From the NCBI GenBank assembly GCA_017429985.1, contig JAFRNW010000013.1, positions 1 to 64,000 of the forward strand: DNA of 64,000 nt. The letters are read 5' to 3'. The notes below the pieces were generated by a model. The model worked only from the letters and a program-made list of their open reading frames with translations. It did not search any database and had not been told where the DNA came from. Shown one piece after another: positions 39,438-48,125 of this stretch. The translations under genes were made by a program, and so were the position numbers. How positions within the stretch are numbered: position 1 is the first letter of the stretch; the number at the start of each line of letters is the position of its first letter. Origin of the DNA: Clostridia bacterium (lineage in GTDB: Bacteria; Bacillota; Clostridia; Christensenellales; CAG-138).

Positions 39438-41325
39438 CGTCGTATATGGTGACTTCGTCGTTCTGATAGACTACCCTGAAATGACTGTCGAAATAGTCCG
39501 TGTCGCAGTCATATTTGTACAGTTCCTCATAGCTCAGATACACATAATCCACATCATACTTTTCCGCATATTCCGTAAAGAATGATTCGGGATCTTCGTA
39601 CATTGCGGACAGAGCCGCTTCGCGCTCGTGATAATCGATTCCGTGATAATACAGGAAAGATCCGGATCCGCAGACGATGTTCCTTCCGGTCAGTACGGCG
39701 ACGGCATTGTTGTGGTTGTTTGCCGTAAGAAATGTCGCATCCGGAGCGGCGGTTTTCTTGATGTATTCGGCTGCAGAGACCTGATCGGCGCTCAGCAGTT
39801 CATACCGGGACACCGCTTCCCTTCCGAGCGTGAGGATGCCGGAAAGGAAAAGACACGCGCACACGAAGGCGGAAAGAATACCGACGGATACCCTGCTGAA
39901 AGAAGCGGAACCGCGGAGCTTTCGGAATACTCTGATAAGATAATCCCCGATAAAACCGCATAGGAAAGCAAAGCAGACGAACAGAAGCTTGTTGTTGTCA
40001 TACGGGTTCGGCTGGAACTGGATCAGCTCGGCGAGCAGCCAGAGGACTGCGGGACCTGCCATGATCTTCCTGTTTTGGGAGGAGGTATCGAACAGAGCGA
40101 GCGGAAGAAGAAGAAACAGGAGCCCCAGGTTTTTGATGTAGAACCACAGGAATCCGTCCGTTTCATTTGCCCAGTTGAAATGCGGCGTCAGGAAGCCTTT
40201 TGACTGGCGGAACGTGAACAGAATGAGCTGCGGCGCAGCCAGAAGTACCGTCAGGGCAGCATATTTCAGGAAACCTGCCAGTTCTTCCCTGGAGGGACGG
40301 GAGAGCAGGGATTCCGCCAGATAGACGGCGCTGATCACGCCAAGCGCAAGAAAAGAATGGGTGTGAACGAGAGGCATGGAACCCGCAAGGATTCCAAGCG
40401 GGATGAAGAAGCGGTATTCTTTTCTGAAAAAGGCGCGGAAAAGAAGATACAGACAGGGGAACAGAAGCGCCCAGCCGAACAGCGTGGCGCGCTGCGGAAC
40501 AAGCATGTCCGCGATGGGATTGACCCATTTGATCCCCACATCCACATTATTGGTCGGCGTTTGGTAGAAGGCCGTGAAGATGCGGGAAAAGTTCCCGGGA
40601 TTCCTCTTCAGAAGATCGAAAAAGTAAACAAAACCGAACCCGCCGCCGACAAAGAACAGAAGCGTGCAGAACACGGTTTTTGTCCCGTCGCGTTCCATCC
40701 ACTGCTCGAAGAACAGATATACGCCCGTAAGAACAAGGAGATAGGCATAGACGGCGGGGAGGATTGCTGCAAAACGGAGCGTGCCTCCCAGGGTATAGAA
40801 AGTGGAACTGATGCTGTCCGAAAGGAAGGGATATCCGATCCTGGTGTCGGGACAGATGGAATAAAAAGGCGGGAACGTCTTCTGGACCGTGATGCTCGTG
40901 ATGAATCCAAGATGCATGCAAAGGTCGCCGTAGGTGGACTGTCCGACATACAGCGCGCCGTTGCGGTCCAGAATCGTATGGGTGCTGAAAAGGTAGATTC
41001 CGAGTACGGCCAGCGGGATCAGCGCGGCCAGGAGCAGAACAGGCGGGCGCTCCCTAACGGAGGCCGTCTTTTCCCTTCGTTTGGAAAAGATAAGGAACAG
41101 GATGCCGATCGCGGCTGCGAGCAGAGCCACAAGGAACTGCGCGGCGATGGTGAAACCCAGTACGAAGGAAAAGAGAGCCGGAAACCAGAGAAGCATGACG
41201 AGCCCCGCCGTGCTCCCGAGCCATATCCGGAGAACGGGCCGTTCCGAAGCAAAGCAGTACCGGACGAGGGAGATGCCGCTCGCGATATATATGAGCAGAT
41301 ATAGGACACACAGCAGATTCCGCAA
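39421..41325 (-). CDS. Polytopic membrane protein, GT-C glycosyltransferase-like
   Basis: This 634-residue protein has about 11-13 hydrophobic spans over residues 1-490, with a soluble C-terminal part of about 140 residues. The first outside loop (HTILDRNGALYVGQSTYGDL, CMHLGFITSITVQ) holds acidic residues like the catalytic loop of GT-C enzymes, which transfer sugars from polyprenyl phosphate donors. QPNPYDNNKLL is another recognisable segment. The substrate is unknown; the assignment rests on topology and the loop pattern. Its 3' end overlaps the convergent DUF2461 gene. Confidence 0.7.
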   Translation of the reverse strand: MRNLLCVLYLLIYIASGISLVRYCFASERPVLRIWLGSTAGLVMLLWFPALFSFVLGFTIAAQFLVALLAAAIGILFLIFSKRREKTASVRERPPVLLLAALIPLAVLGIYLFSTHTILDRNGALYVGQSTYGDLCMHLGFITSITVQKTFPPFYSICPDTRIGYPFLSDSISSTFYTLGGTLRFAAILPAVYAYLLVLTGVYLFFEQWMERDGTKTVFCTLLFFVGGGFGFVYFFDLLKRNPGNFSRIFTAFYQTPTNNVDVGIKWVNPIADMLVPQRATLFGWALLFPCLYLLFRAFFRKEYRFFIPLGILAGSMPLVHTHSFLALGVISAVYLAESLLSRPSREELAGFLKYAALTVLLAAPQLILFTFRQSKGFLTPHFNWANETDGFLWFYIKNLGLLFLLLPLALFDTSSQNRKIMAGPAVLWLLAELIQFQPNPYDNNKLLFVCFAFLCGFIGDYLIRVFRKLRGSASFSRVSVGILSAFVCACLFLSGILTLGREAVSRYELLSADQVSAAEYIKKTAAPDATFLTANNHNNAVAVLTGRNIVCGSGSFLYYHGIDYHEREAALSAMYEDPESFFTEYAEKYDVDYVYLSYEELYKYDCDTDYFDSHFRVVYQNDEVTIYDVSQVL

Positions 41326-41360
41326 GGCGTTTTCCTCCGAAAAACATTGTACCGCAAAGA

Positions 41361-41391
41361 CCGAAAAAAAAGAAGCCGAAAGGCTTCTTTT
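41361..41391 (-). terminator. Terminator of the minus-strand NlpC/radical SAM operon
   Basis: Stem AAAAGAAGCC-gaaa-GGCTTCTTTT (41368-41391) has a GNRA-type loop. On the minus strand it is followed by more Ts, and the plus strand is nearly symmetric, so it may work in both directions. Confidence 0.75.
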
Positions 41392-41478
41392 CGTTGTTGT
41401 GCTGTCGGATTAATCCCAAAAAAGGATAGAATTATGAAATATAGAATAGTTCGATTGCATTATAAGGAGGAAATCGTA

Positions 41479-41532
41479 ATGAAAAATACAGCACAACATC
41501 ATTACACTGTCATTATAACAGCTGACGCATAG
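41479..41532 (+). CDS. 17-residue peptide with a strong ribosome site (candidate)
   Basis: ATG 41479 is preceded by AAGGAGG 8 bp upstream, a near-perfect Shine-Dalgarno. The peptide is MKNTAQHHYTVIITADA. It stands alone on the plus strand between two minus-strand genes. The site is far better than chance frames usually have, so translation is plausible. A regulatory or bioactive peptide, or the remnant of a longer gene, are alternatives. No promoter was clearly recognised. Confidence 0.4.
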   Translation: MKNTAQHHYTVIITADA

Positions 41533-41595
41533 AATAGCAAGCGAAAAAATGGGAGATTTTGGGGAAATAATGGCTTTTTTGCGAAGAATTCAAGG

Positions 41596-42483
41596 CTAAC
41601 CACGACCGGGGAACGGGGCAGAGAAATCGGGCGTGAAGGACGTGTCGGCGGATGATGCTTCCTGACAGTACAGGTTGGTGAGACCGATGGAAAGGCAGAA
41701 GTCCAGAACGGAATCATATTCCCGGTCGGTAAGCCTCCGGTTCAGGGGCGGGAAGGAACGGACCTGCTCCGTCGGCGTATACTGCCGCATGAGCGAGACG
41801 GTGATATCCGGGGGGAACGTGTCGCGTACCGTCCGCATGAGCGCTCTGGAATCGGAAATGCATCCGGGAAGGATCAGGTGGCGGATCAGCAGGCCTTTCA
41901 CGGCAAGACCGTCACGGATCTCAAGCAGGCCGGTCTGGGCATACATTTCACGGATGCAGGCAAATGCGTTGCTGAAATAATCGCTGCATCCGGAAAGCTT
42001 GGAGCTCAGGGTATCGGAACAGTATTTCAGATCCGCCAGATAGATGTCGACAAGACCTTCGAAAGAGCGGATCGTTTCGGGAGTGGAATAGGAATTCGTA
42101 TTGTAGACCACGGGGATGGACAGGCCGCCGGATTTCGAGATGCGGAGCGCTTCCGCAAGAACGGAGGCATGAGGGGTCGGCGTCACAAGATTGATATTGT
42201 GAACCCCCTGATCCTGAAGCGCGAGCATGGCGTCCGAAAGCATTTCCGGGGTGTATTCCGTTCCGTCCGCGCCGTTGTGCAGCGCATGATTCTGGCAGAA
42301 AACGCAGTTCATGTTGCACCCGGTAAAAAAGATGGCGCCGGAACCCTTCGTTCCGCTGATGCACGGCTCCTCGAAGGTGTGGCGCATGATCTTTGCGACG
42401 CGTGGAAGCGGACCGCAGGTGCAGTATCCCTGCTGATAAGAACGGTCGACCCGGCAGTGACGGGGGCACAGGCTGCAGATCAT
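41596..42483 (-). CDS. Radical SAM protein, PflX/COG1313-like
   Basis: The 295-residue protein has the radical SAM cluster motif C-x3-C-x2-C in TGCNMNCVFCQNHA at about residues 54-67. An N-terminal Cys-rich segment (MICSLCPRHCRVDR, then CTCGP) may bind a second cluster. The remaining layout (NINLVTPTPHASVLAEAL, VVYNTNSYST, LADLKYCSD) is that of uncharacterised pyruvate formate-lyase activase relatives. The substrate is unknown. Its start overlaps the NlpC/P60 gene stop by 4 bp, so the two are co-translated. Confidence 0.88.
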   Translation of the reverse strand: MICSLCPRHCRVDRSYQQGYCTCGPLPRVAKIMRHTFEEPCISGTKGSGAIFFTGCNMNCVFCQNHALHNGADGTEYTPEMLSDAMLALQDQGVHNINLVTPTPHASVLAEALRISKSGGLSIPVVYNTNSYSTPETIRSFEGLVDIYLADLKYCSDTLSSKLSGCSDYFSNAFACIREMYAQTGLLEIRDGLAVKGLLIRHLILPGCISDSRALMRTVRDTFPPDITVSLMRQYTPTEQVRSFPPLNRRLTDREYDSVLDFCLSIGLTNLYCQEASSADTSFTPDFSAPFPGRG

Positions 42484-43748
42484 CCGAATACCCTTCTTGC
42501 GCAGACAAAGTTTCTGCTCCAGTAGTCGGAAGTCGCGGAGCGCCGGACAACTTTACCGTTGCTGGAGGAAGCGTCGATCATTTTTCCGCCGCCGATATAG
42601 ATCGCCACGTGAGATACCTGGCTTGAGCTGTCGCTCCTGAAGAAGAGGAGATCGCCCTTTTTGACGTCGCTCATGCTGTCGATTTTTCTCCATGCGCTGT
42701 TTTCCGCGTAACTGGCGGAACTGCGCCTGCTGACGCTGACGCCGTTTGTCTTGAGGCAATAATACACAAGGCCGGAGCAGTCGAATGTGTTGGGACCTTC
42801 GTCCCCGGTCACATACTGTTTTCCGATCTGGGCCGTCGCGACGGAGATGACGCCTGCGACGTCCCCCGTAGCGCTGAAGGAACCTCCGACCGGATAGGAT
42901 TCACCGCTTCCCGGCTTCGGGGTGGGAGAGGACGGTTTCGGCGTTTTGGGCTTTGAACTCGACGGCTTTTTCGTTGGTTTCGGTGACGGCGTCGGATCGG
43001 CGAACGGTTTTGCCTTGTCCGAATACAGGACGTCACGGTCACCGGAACTGAAGACGCCGTCCTCGGTCAGTCCGTTTTTTTTCTGAAAGGCGTTTACGGC
43101 TTCCTCGGTCGCGACGCCGTAGTATCCGTTGATCTTTCCGGTGTAGTAGCCCAGTTCTGACAGCTGGGTCTGCATGGCATAGACATCCGAGCCCGAATCT
43201 CCGGTGCGCGCCTCATATGTCACGGCGACATCGCTGAAAAGGCTCGTCTGCATGTCGGCGCTCGCGATCCCGTCCGTATCGGTATTGAGCGTGCGCTGGA
43301 ACATCGCGACGGCGGCGGCGGTCGCTTCATTGTACAGGGTCCCGGGTTCATCCGAATCCAGATAGCCGAGTTCCATCAGACGGGACTGCAGATTGCGGAC
43401 AGATTCGCTGTTGTCGTTCAGTTTCAGATCCGTGTAGTGAAAAATCTGTATTTCCGGCGTGCTTTCCGGCTCGGGCGTCGGGGAAGGCGTTTCGGAAGGC
43501 GCTTCTTCCGGTTCCGGCGTGACCGCGGGGGGAGGCGTAACGTCGTCGAATGGCAGATATACGGCTTTCTGTCCGAAATTTGCTCCGCGGATCCTTGAAA
43601 AATATGTAGGTATCAGGACGGCAAACAGCAGAAGAAAAGCAACGGCTGTAACCAGAAGGACTTTTTTTCCTCCTGTCATCGCGTGCCTGCGTGACGTCCT
43701 GGAGATGTTTTTTGACGCTTTTCGGTTCGTATCGACATTCCTTTGCAT
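42480..43748 (-). CDS. NlpC/P60 cell-wall hydrolase with peptidoglycan-binding domains
   Basis: This 422-residue protein has a basic cytoplasmic tail, a membrane anchor (about 29-50), a Pro/Glu/Thr linker, and two PG-binding-1 domains (about 108-165 and 178-240: SVRNLQSRLMELGYLDS, DVYAMQTQLSELGYYTG). A Lys/Pro/Ser linker and a C-terminal NlpC/P60 peptidase domain follow. The catalytic Cys is in NTFDCSGLVYYC, His in VSHVAIYIGGGKMIDA. It probably cleaves peptide cross-links. The start is uncertain: ATG 43748 lies about where transcription would begin and has no ribosome site, while ATG 43679 (MTGGKKVLL) is an alternative. Confidence 0.9.
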   Translation of the reverse strand: MQRNVDTNRKASKNISRTSRRHAMTGGKKVLLVTAVAFLLLFAVLIPTYFSRIRGANFGQKAVYLPFDDVTPPPAVTPEPEEAPSETPSPTPEPESTPEIQIFHYTDLKLNDNSESVRNLQSRLMELGYLDSDEPGTLYNEATAAAVAMFQRTLNTDTDGIASADMQTSLFSDVAVTYEARTGDSGSDVYAMQTQLSELGYYTGKINGYYGVATEEAVNAFQKKNGLTEDGVFSSGDRDVLYSDKAKPFADPTPSPKPTKKPSSSKPKTPKPSSPTPKPGSGESYPVGGSFSATGDVAGVISVATAQIGKQYVTGDEGPNTFDCSGLVYYCLKTNGVSVSRRSSASYAENSAWRKIDSMSDVKKGDLLFFRSDSSSQVSHVAIYIGGGKMIDASSSNGKVVRRSATSDYWSRNFVCARRVFG

Positions 43749-43759
43749 GTTTTAAGTAT

Positions 43760-43787
43760 AGTATAGGAACGGTTGCGAGAATTTGAA
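43760..43787 (-). promoter_or_regulatory. Promoter of the NlpC/P60-radical SAM operon
   Basis: On the minus strand TTCAAA (43782-43787) and TATACT (43760-43765) are 16 bp apart; a second TATACT overlaps at 43755-43760. Transcription would begin within a few bases of ATG 43748, which suggests a leaderless message. Confidence 0.5.
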
Positions 43788-43867
43788 TTTTTTGCTAAAT
43801 CCCTTTTACATTCACGGTACGGGCTCTGAAAACAGGCTTCTGTGTGTTAAGATGTATTCGTAGAGTT

Positions 43868-45784
43868 ATGTCAATATTACAGGTGCAAAACATATCAAAA
43901 TCTTTTGGTACACACGTGCTGTTTGAAGGCGTATCCTTCCAGATGGCGGAAAATGACAGGGTCGGACTGATCGGACCGAACGGCTGCGGGAAGACGACGC
44001 TTCTGTCCATTCTGAATCAGGAGACCGAACCGGACAGCGGAACGGTCATCGTATCCAGAAACTGCAGGTCCGAGTCGATCGCCCAGGTGACGGAGGCGGA
44101 TTTTGACGGTTCCCTTTACGAGATCGCACTGCATGCAAGGGACGATCTCCTCAGTATGGAACATGACATTACCGTCCTGGAAAAGAGGCTGGAATCGGAA
44201 TCGGAGAACCGCGACAGGCTGATACGGCGCATGTGCGACCTGCGCGAAAGATACGAAGCGGAAGGCGGCCTTACGTTCCGGAGCAGAACGAGATCCACTC
44301 TGATGGGACTCGGTTTCGAGGCGGAAGAACTGGAAAGGCCGTACAGGAGCTTCAGCGGAGGGGAAATACGGAAAGCGCATCTGGCGAGGCTGCTTCTTTC
44401 GGAGCCGAATCTGCTGGTTCTGGATGAGCCGACCAACCATCTGGATATTCTGTCCACGGAATGGCTGGAAGAATACCTTTCCGCATATCACGGGGCGATC
44501 ATCACCGTATCGCATGACAGGAGATTTCTTGACAAGGTAACATCCAGAACGCTGGAGATCCGGAACACAAGACTGTATGAGACGGTGGGCAATTATTCGA
44601 AGCATCTGGAGCTGCAGCTTGATTCGGACAAAGCCGCCGAACGCAGGTACAACCGGACCCTGAAGGAAATCCACCGGCTGGAAGGGGTCATCGAACAGCA
44701 GCGCAGATGGAACCAGCAGCGGAACTACGTGACCATCGCGTCAAAGCAGAAGCAGATCGACAGGCTCAGGCAGGATCTTGTCCCGCCGGAAAGAAAGCCG
44801 GATACTATACGGTTCCGCTTCTCGGTGGACGTTCCTCCGACGAACGAGATCGTCCGCGCTGAAAATCTGAAGAAGAGTTTCGGCGGGAAAGACGTGTTCC
44901 GGAACGTTTCCTTCCTGATCAAGAACGGGGAGCATGTCTGCCTGATCGGAGAAAACGGCTGCGGCAAAACAACGCTTCTGAAGATCCTGCTGGGAAATGA
45001 GAACGCGGATGCAGGCTCCTTCCATATCGGGGACAGCGTGAGATGGGGCTACTACTCCCAGGACATTGCGGAATCCACGGAGGATAAGACGGTTTTTGAC
45101 AGGATCTACGACCGCTTCCCCAGAATGGATCCGAAGGAGATCAAGAACGCCCTCGCGGCGTTTCTGTTCCGGGGTGAGGAGATAGGGAAAAAGATATCGG
45201 ATCTTTCCGGCGGGGAACTGGCAAGGATCAGGCTTCTTGAACTGATGCTGTCCCGCAGGGACACGCTGTTTCTCGACGAGCCGACCAACTACCTTGACAT
45301 CGCTTCCAGAGAGCAGCTCGAGGATGCCATTACAGATTTTCCGGGAACGTGTCTGATCGTTTCCCATGACCGGTATTTCATCAGCAGGATAGCGGACAGG
45401 ATCCTGATACTGACGGAGGACGGGGTCAGCGAGTTCTCGGGAGACTGGGACGAATATGTGCAGCTGTGCCAGCAGAACAGACAGCTGCGGCGGAAAAAAG
45501 ATACCGAGACGAAAAAAACGGAAAACGCATATCTTGCCGGAAAGGAACAGAGAAGCGCCGCCAACCGCGTGAGGGCGCGGTTCAGGAATCTGGAACGGCA
45601 GATCCAGATCCTCGAAAAGGAGATCGCGGGATACGAGGACAGGATGAAGGATCCCGGGGTAGCGTCGGATTATATTCAGGCGGGAGAAACGGCGGACGCG
45701 CTGGAACTGGCGCAGAAGCAGCATGAAGAACTGCTTGCGGAATGGATCGAACTGGAAGAAGAAATTGACAGACTTGGAGATTAA
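43868..45784 (+). CDS. ABC-F family ATPase
   Basis: This 638-residue soluble protein has two ABC cassettes and no membrane span. Walker A motifs are GPNGCGKTTL and GENGCGKTTL, signatures are SGGEIRKAHLARLL and SGGELARIRLLELM, and Walker B motifs are LLVLDEPTNHLD and TLFLDEPTNYLD. A charged linker joins the cassettes, and the C-terminal extension (about 555-638) is a coiled coil. ABC-F proteins bind ribosomes and affect translation or antibiotic resistance. The subfamily cannot be told by eye. ATG 43868 (MSILQVQNISKSFG) is the natural start. Confidence 0.93.
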   Translation: MSILQVQNISKSFGTHVLFEGVSFQMAENDRVGLIGPNGCGKTTLLSILNQETEPDSGTVIVSRNCRSESIAQVTEADFDGSLYEIALHARDDLLSMEHDITVLEKRLESESENRDRLIRRMCDLRERYEAEGGLTFRSRTRSTLMGLGFEAEELERPYRSFSGGEIRKAHLARLLLSEPNLLVLDEPTNHLDILSTEWLEEYLSAYHGAIITVSHDRRFLDKVTSRTLEIRNTRLYETVGNYSKHLELQLDSDKAAERRYNRTLKEIHRLEGVIEQQRRWNQQRNYVTIASKQKQIDRLRQDLVPPERKPDTIRFRFSVDVPPTNEIVRAENLKKSFGGKDVFRNVSFLIKNGEHVCLIGENGCGKTTLLKILLGNENADAGSFHIGDSVRWGYYSQDIAESTEDKTVFDRIYDRFPRMDPKEIKNALAAFLFRGEEIGKKISDLSGGELARIRLLELMLSRRDTLFLDEPTNYLDIASREQLEDAITDFPGTCLIVSHDRYFISRIADRILILTEDGVSEFSGDWDEYVQLCQQNRQLRRKKDTETKKTENAYLAGKEQRSAANRVRARFRNLERQIQILEKEIAGYEDRMKDPGVASDYIQAGETADALELAQKQHEELLAEWIELEEEIDRLGD

Positions 45785-45787
45785 CGG

Positions 45788-46777
45788 ATGAAACTGAGAC
45801 GGTTTACGCTTGCTGTATGCATGAACAAGGGAGTCTTTCCGGATTTTGACAGGGAACGCGCCTGGAAATGCGTCTCCGATGCACTGTATCCTGACGATGT
45901 GGAGAATGCGGACCTGTTTGAATATTCAAAGGGATCTGTTTACGGATGCGTTCTGACAAACCTGAAACTGGGCAAGTCCCGGAACATCGCCAGGAGCCTT
46001 TCGCGCAATCTGCCCGTGATCGCGTCCGTAGACTGGGCCAGGCCGTTCATGCTGCACAATGAGGTTGAGCTTTCCGCGGAACCGAAGCAGATCGGGAAGA
46101 TCGTCAAGGACGGTGTTTTTGTTCCGGACGACGGGGAAGAGCTCGCAATCGTGTTCAGCGGTCCGAAAGGAAAGCGGTGGATCAACCCGTGGAAAAAGAA
46201 GCGCATGCTTTTGCTGTGGCCGGACGGCAGGAAGGGAGCGCAGCAGATCGCGCGCGAGATCCTGCTTTCGTCTGCACAGAAACAGACGGACAAGGATATC
46301 ATCGTGTTCCCGGTTGAACACGGGTTCCTGCCGGAGATCCTGCTTTATCTGAATGATTTCCGCCTGTCGGAAACACCGTCCGAAAACGGCGGGGTCATCC
46401 ATGCCGCGACATGTTCCGACGGTTCCGTTATTCTGGGTAACATCGGCAGCGCGGATCTGAAAAGCACTGCGGCTTATTATTCCCGTCTCGGTTACCACAG
46501 GTTCATTGCGGAGACGGATTCCCGTCCGGAGGAAGAAGTTCCGGACTGCGAGACGGAATATCTTGATCCGTCGGACCATATCCGGAATCTGTTTACAACC
46601 TATGATTTTCTAAAATTCGCCGGATGGTGCGACCGGGCGGTTGCAGTCGTTCCCGGTTCCCTTCCGGAGGAGGCGGTTTCCCTTCTGGAAGAGGCCGGAT
46701 TGAAATATGAGGTATTTCAGACGCCGAAGGAAGAAGCGGACAGAGCCGCCATCGTTTCGGCATTAATTAACAATTGA
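45788..46777 (+). CDS. Uncharacterised protein
   Basis: I do not recognise this 329-residue protein. It follows the ABC-F gene by 3 bp and precedes the nucleoside phosphorylase gene by 17 bp, so it sits in that operon. It has no signal peptide or membrane span. Segments with a mixed alpha/beta look include LAIVFSGPKGKRWINPWKKK, then RMLLLWPDGRKGAQQIAREI, and ATCSDGSVILGNIGSADLKS. The C-terminal part (WCDRAVAVVPGSLPEEAVSL) could be a small nucleotide- or metabolite-binding fold. Function unknown. Confidence 0.75.
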   Translation: MKLRRFTLAVCMNKGVFPDFDRERAWKCVSDALYPDDVENADLFEYSKGSVYGCVLTNLKLGKSRNIARSLSRNLPVIASVDWARPFMLHNEVELSAEPKQIGKIVKDGVFVPDDGEELAIVFSGPKGKRWINPWKKKRMLLLWPDGRKGAQQIAREILLSSAQKQTDKDIIVFPVEHGFLPEILLYLNDFRLSETPSENGGVIHAATCSDGSVILGNIGSADLKSTAAYYSRLGYHRFIAETDSRPEEEVPDCETEYLDPSDHIRNLFTTYDFLKFAGWCDRAVAVVPGSLPEEAVSLLEEAGLKYEVFQTPKEEADRAAIVSALINN

Positions 46778-46794
46778 ACGGAAGGAGCACAAAG

Positions 46795-48111
46795 ATGAGA
46801 GCTGTTGATGTGATTGAAAGAAAAGTTGAGGGGAAGGAACTTTCCAGCGAAGAAATTGCATTTCTGGTCAACGGGTACGTTGAAGGCTCTGTTCCGGACT
46901 ATCAGATGTCCGCCTTCATGATGGCGGTCGTGTTTAACGGCATGACCGGGAAAGAAGTCGCGGATCTGACGATGACGATGATGAATTCGGGAGATATCGT
47001 GGACCTGTCCGATGTTCCCGGGTTCAAGGTCGACAAACACTCCACGGGAGGGGTGGGCGATACGACAACGCTCGTTATCGCTCCGCTCGTTGCGGCCTGC
47101 GGGGGAACGGTTGCGAAAATGTCGGGACGCGGTCTCGGCCATACCGGCGGGACGCTGGACAAGCTTGAATCCATTCCGGGACTGAAGATCGAGCAGGATA
47201 TGGATTCGTTCAAGGATATCGTAAGGAGACTCGGCGTCGCGGTAATCGGCCAGTCGGGAAACCTGGTCCCTGCAGATAAAAAGATGTATGCGCTGAGAGA
47301 CGTGACCGGAACGGTGAGGAGCATTCCGCTGATCGCGGGAAGCATCATGAGCAAAAAGCTTGCCGCAGGTACGGACGGGATCGTACTGGATGTCAAGGTC
47401 GGGTCCGGCGCCTTTATGCGGACGCTGGAAGAAGCGGAGGAACTGTCCAGGACGATGGTGGAAATCGGAAAGATGCTGGACAGAAAAGTCGCCGCGGTGA
47501 TAACGGACATGAACCAGCCTCTCGGCCTTTCCGTCGGCAACGCGCTGGAATTCCGTGAGGCGATACAGGTCCTGTGCGGAGAAGTCGACCTTTCCGATCC
47601 GCTCGTCGATGTGTGCCTGCTTCTCGGATCGCATATGCTCGTCATGAGCGGGAAAGCGGAGAACGAAGCGGATGCGCGGATGAAACTGATCGGAGCGATC
47701 CGGGACGGATCCGGACTGGAGAAGCTGAGACAGATGGTTGAGGCGGAAGGGGGAGATCCCTCCTATATCGATCTTGAGAAAATCGATCTTCTCTGTCAGG
47801 TCAGAAGGAAAGTGCCCGTATATCCGGACCGCGACGGCTTCATCTGCGGGATGAACGCGGAAGGGATCGGGACTGCCGCCCAGATGATCGGCGCGGGAAG
47901 AGAAAAGAAGGAAGACGAGATCGACCATGCCGTCGGCCTGATCATGCATAAGCGGCTTGGAGACGCCGTAAACATGAGCGAACCCATCTGCACGTTTTAC
48001 ATCAACGACGAAACCAGGCTGGACGATGCGGTCGCACTGCTGAAAAAGTCCGTCTGTATCAGCGGGGAGCGCCCGGAAAAGACCCCGATGGTATATGAAG
48101 TCATCTCCTGA
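46795..48111 (+). CDS. pdp: Pyrimidine-nucleoside phosphorylase
   Basis: This enzyme cleaves uridine and (deoxy)thymidine with phosphate for salvage. ATG 46795 (MRAVDVIERKVEGKELSSEE) gives 438 residues. The hallmark KVDKHSTGGVGDTTTLVIAP holds the phosphate-binding region and the nearby Lys/His, followed by MSGRGLGHTGGTLDKLESIP and DVTGTVRSIPLIAGSIMSKK. The C-terminal domain is complete. Thymidine phosphorylase (DeoA) is the close alternative. It lies between the uncharacterised gene and polA. Confidence 0.93.
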   Translation: MRAVDVIERKVEGKELSSEEIAFLVNGYVEGSVPDYQMSAFMMAVVFNGMTGKEVADLTMTMMNSGDIVDLSDVPGFKVDKHSTGGVGDTTTLVIAPLVAACGGTVAKMSGRGLGHTGGTLDKLESIPGLKIEQDMDSFKDIVRRLGVAVIGQSGNLVPADKKMYALRDVTGTVRSIPLIAGSIMSKKLAAGTDGIVLDVKVGSGAFMRTLEEAEELSRTMVEIGKMLDRKVAAVITDMNQPLGLSVGNALEFREAIQVLCGEVDLSDPLVDVCLLLGSHMLVMSGKAENEADARMKLIGAIRDGSGLEKLRQMVEAEGGDPSYIDLEKIDLLCQVRRKVPVYPDRDGFICGMNAEGIGTAAQMIGAGREKKEDEIDHAVGLIMHKRLGDAVNMSEPICTFYINDETRLDDAVALLKKSVCISGERPEKTPMVYEVIS

Positions 48112-48125
48112 TACTGAGGTTTGAA

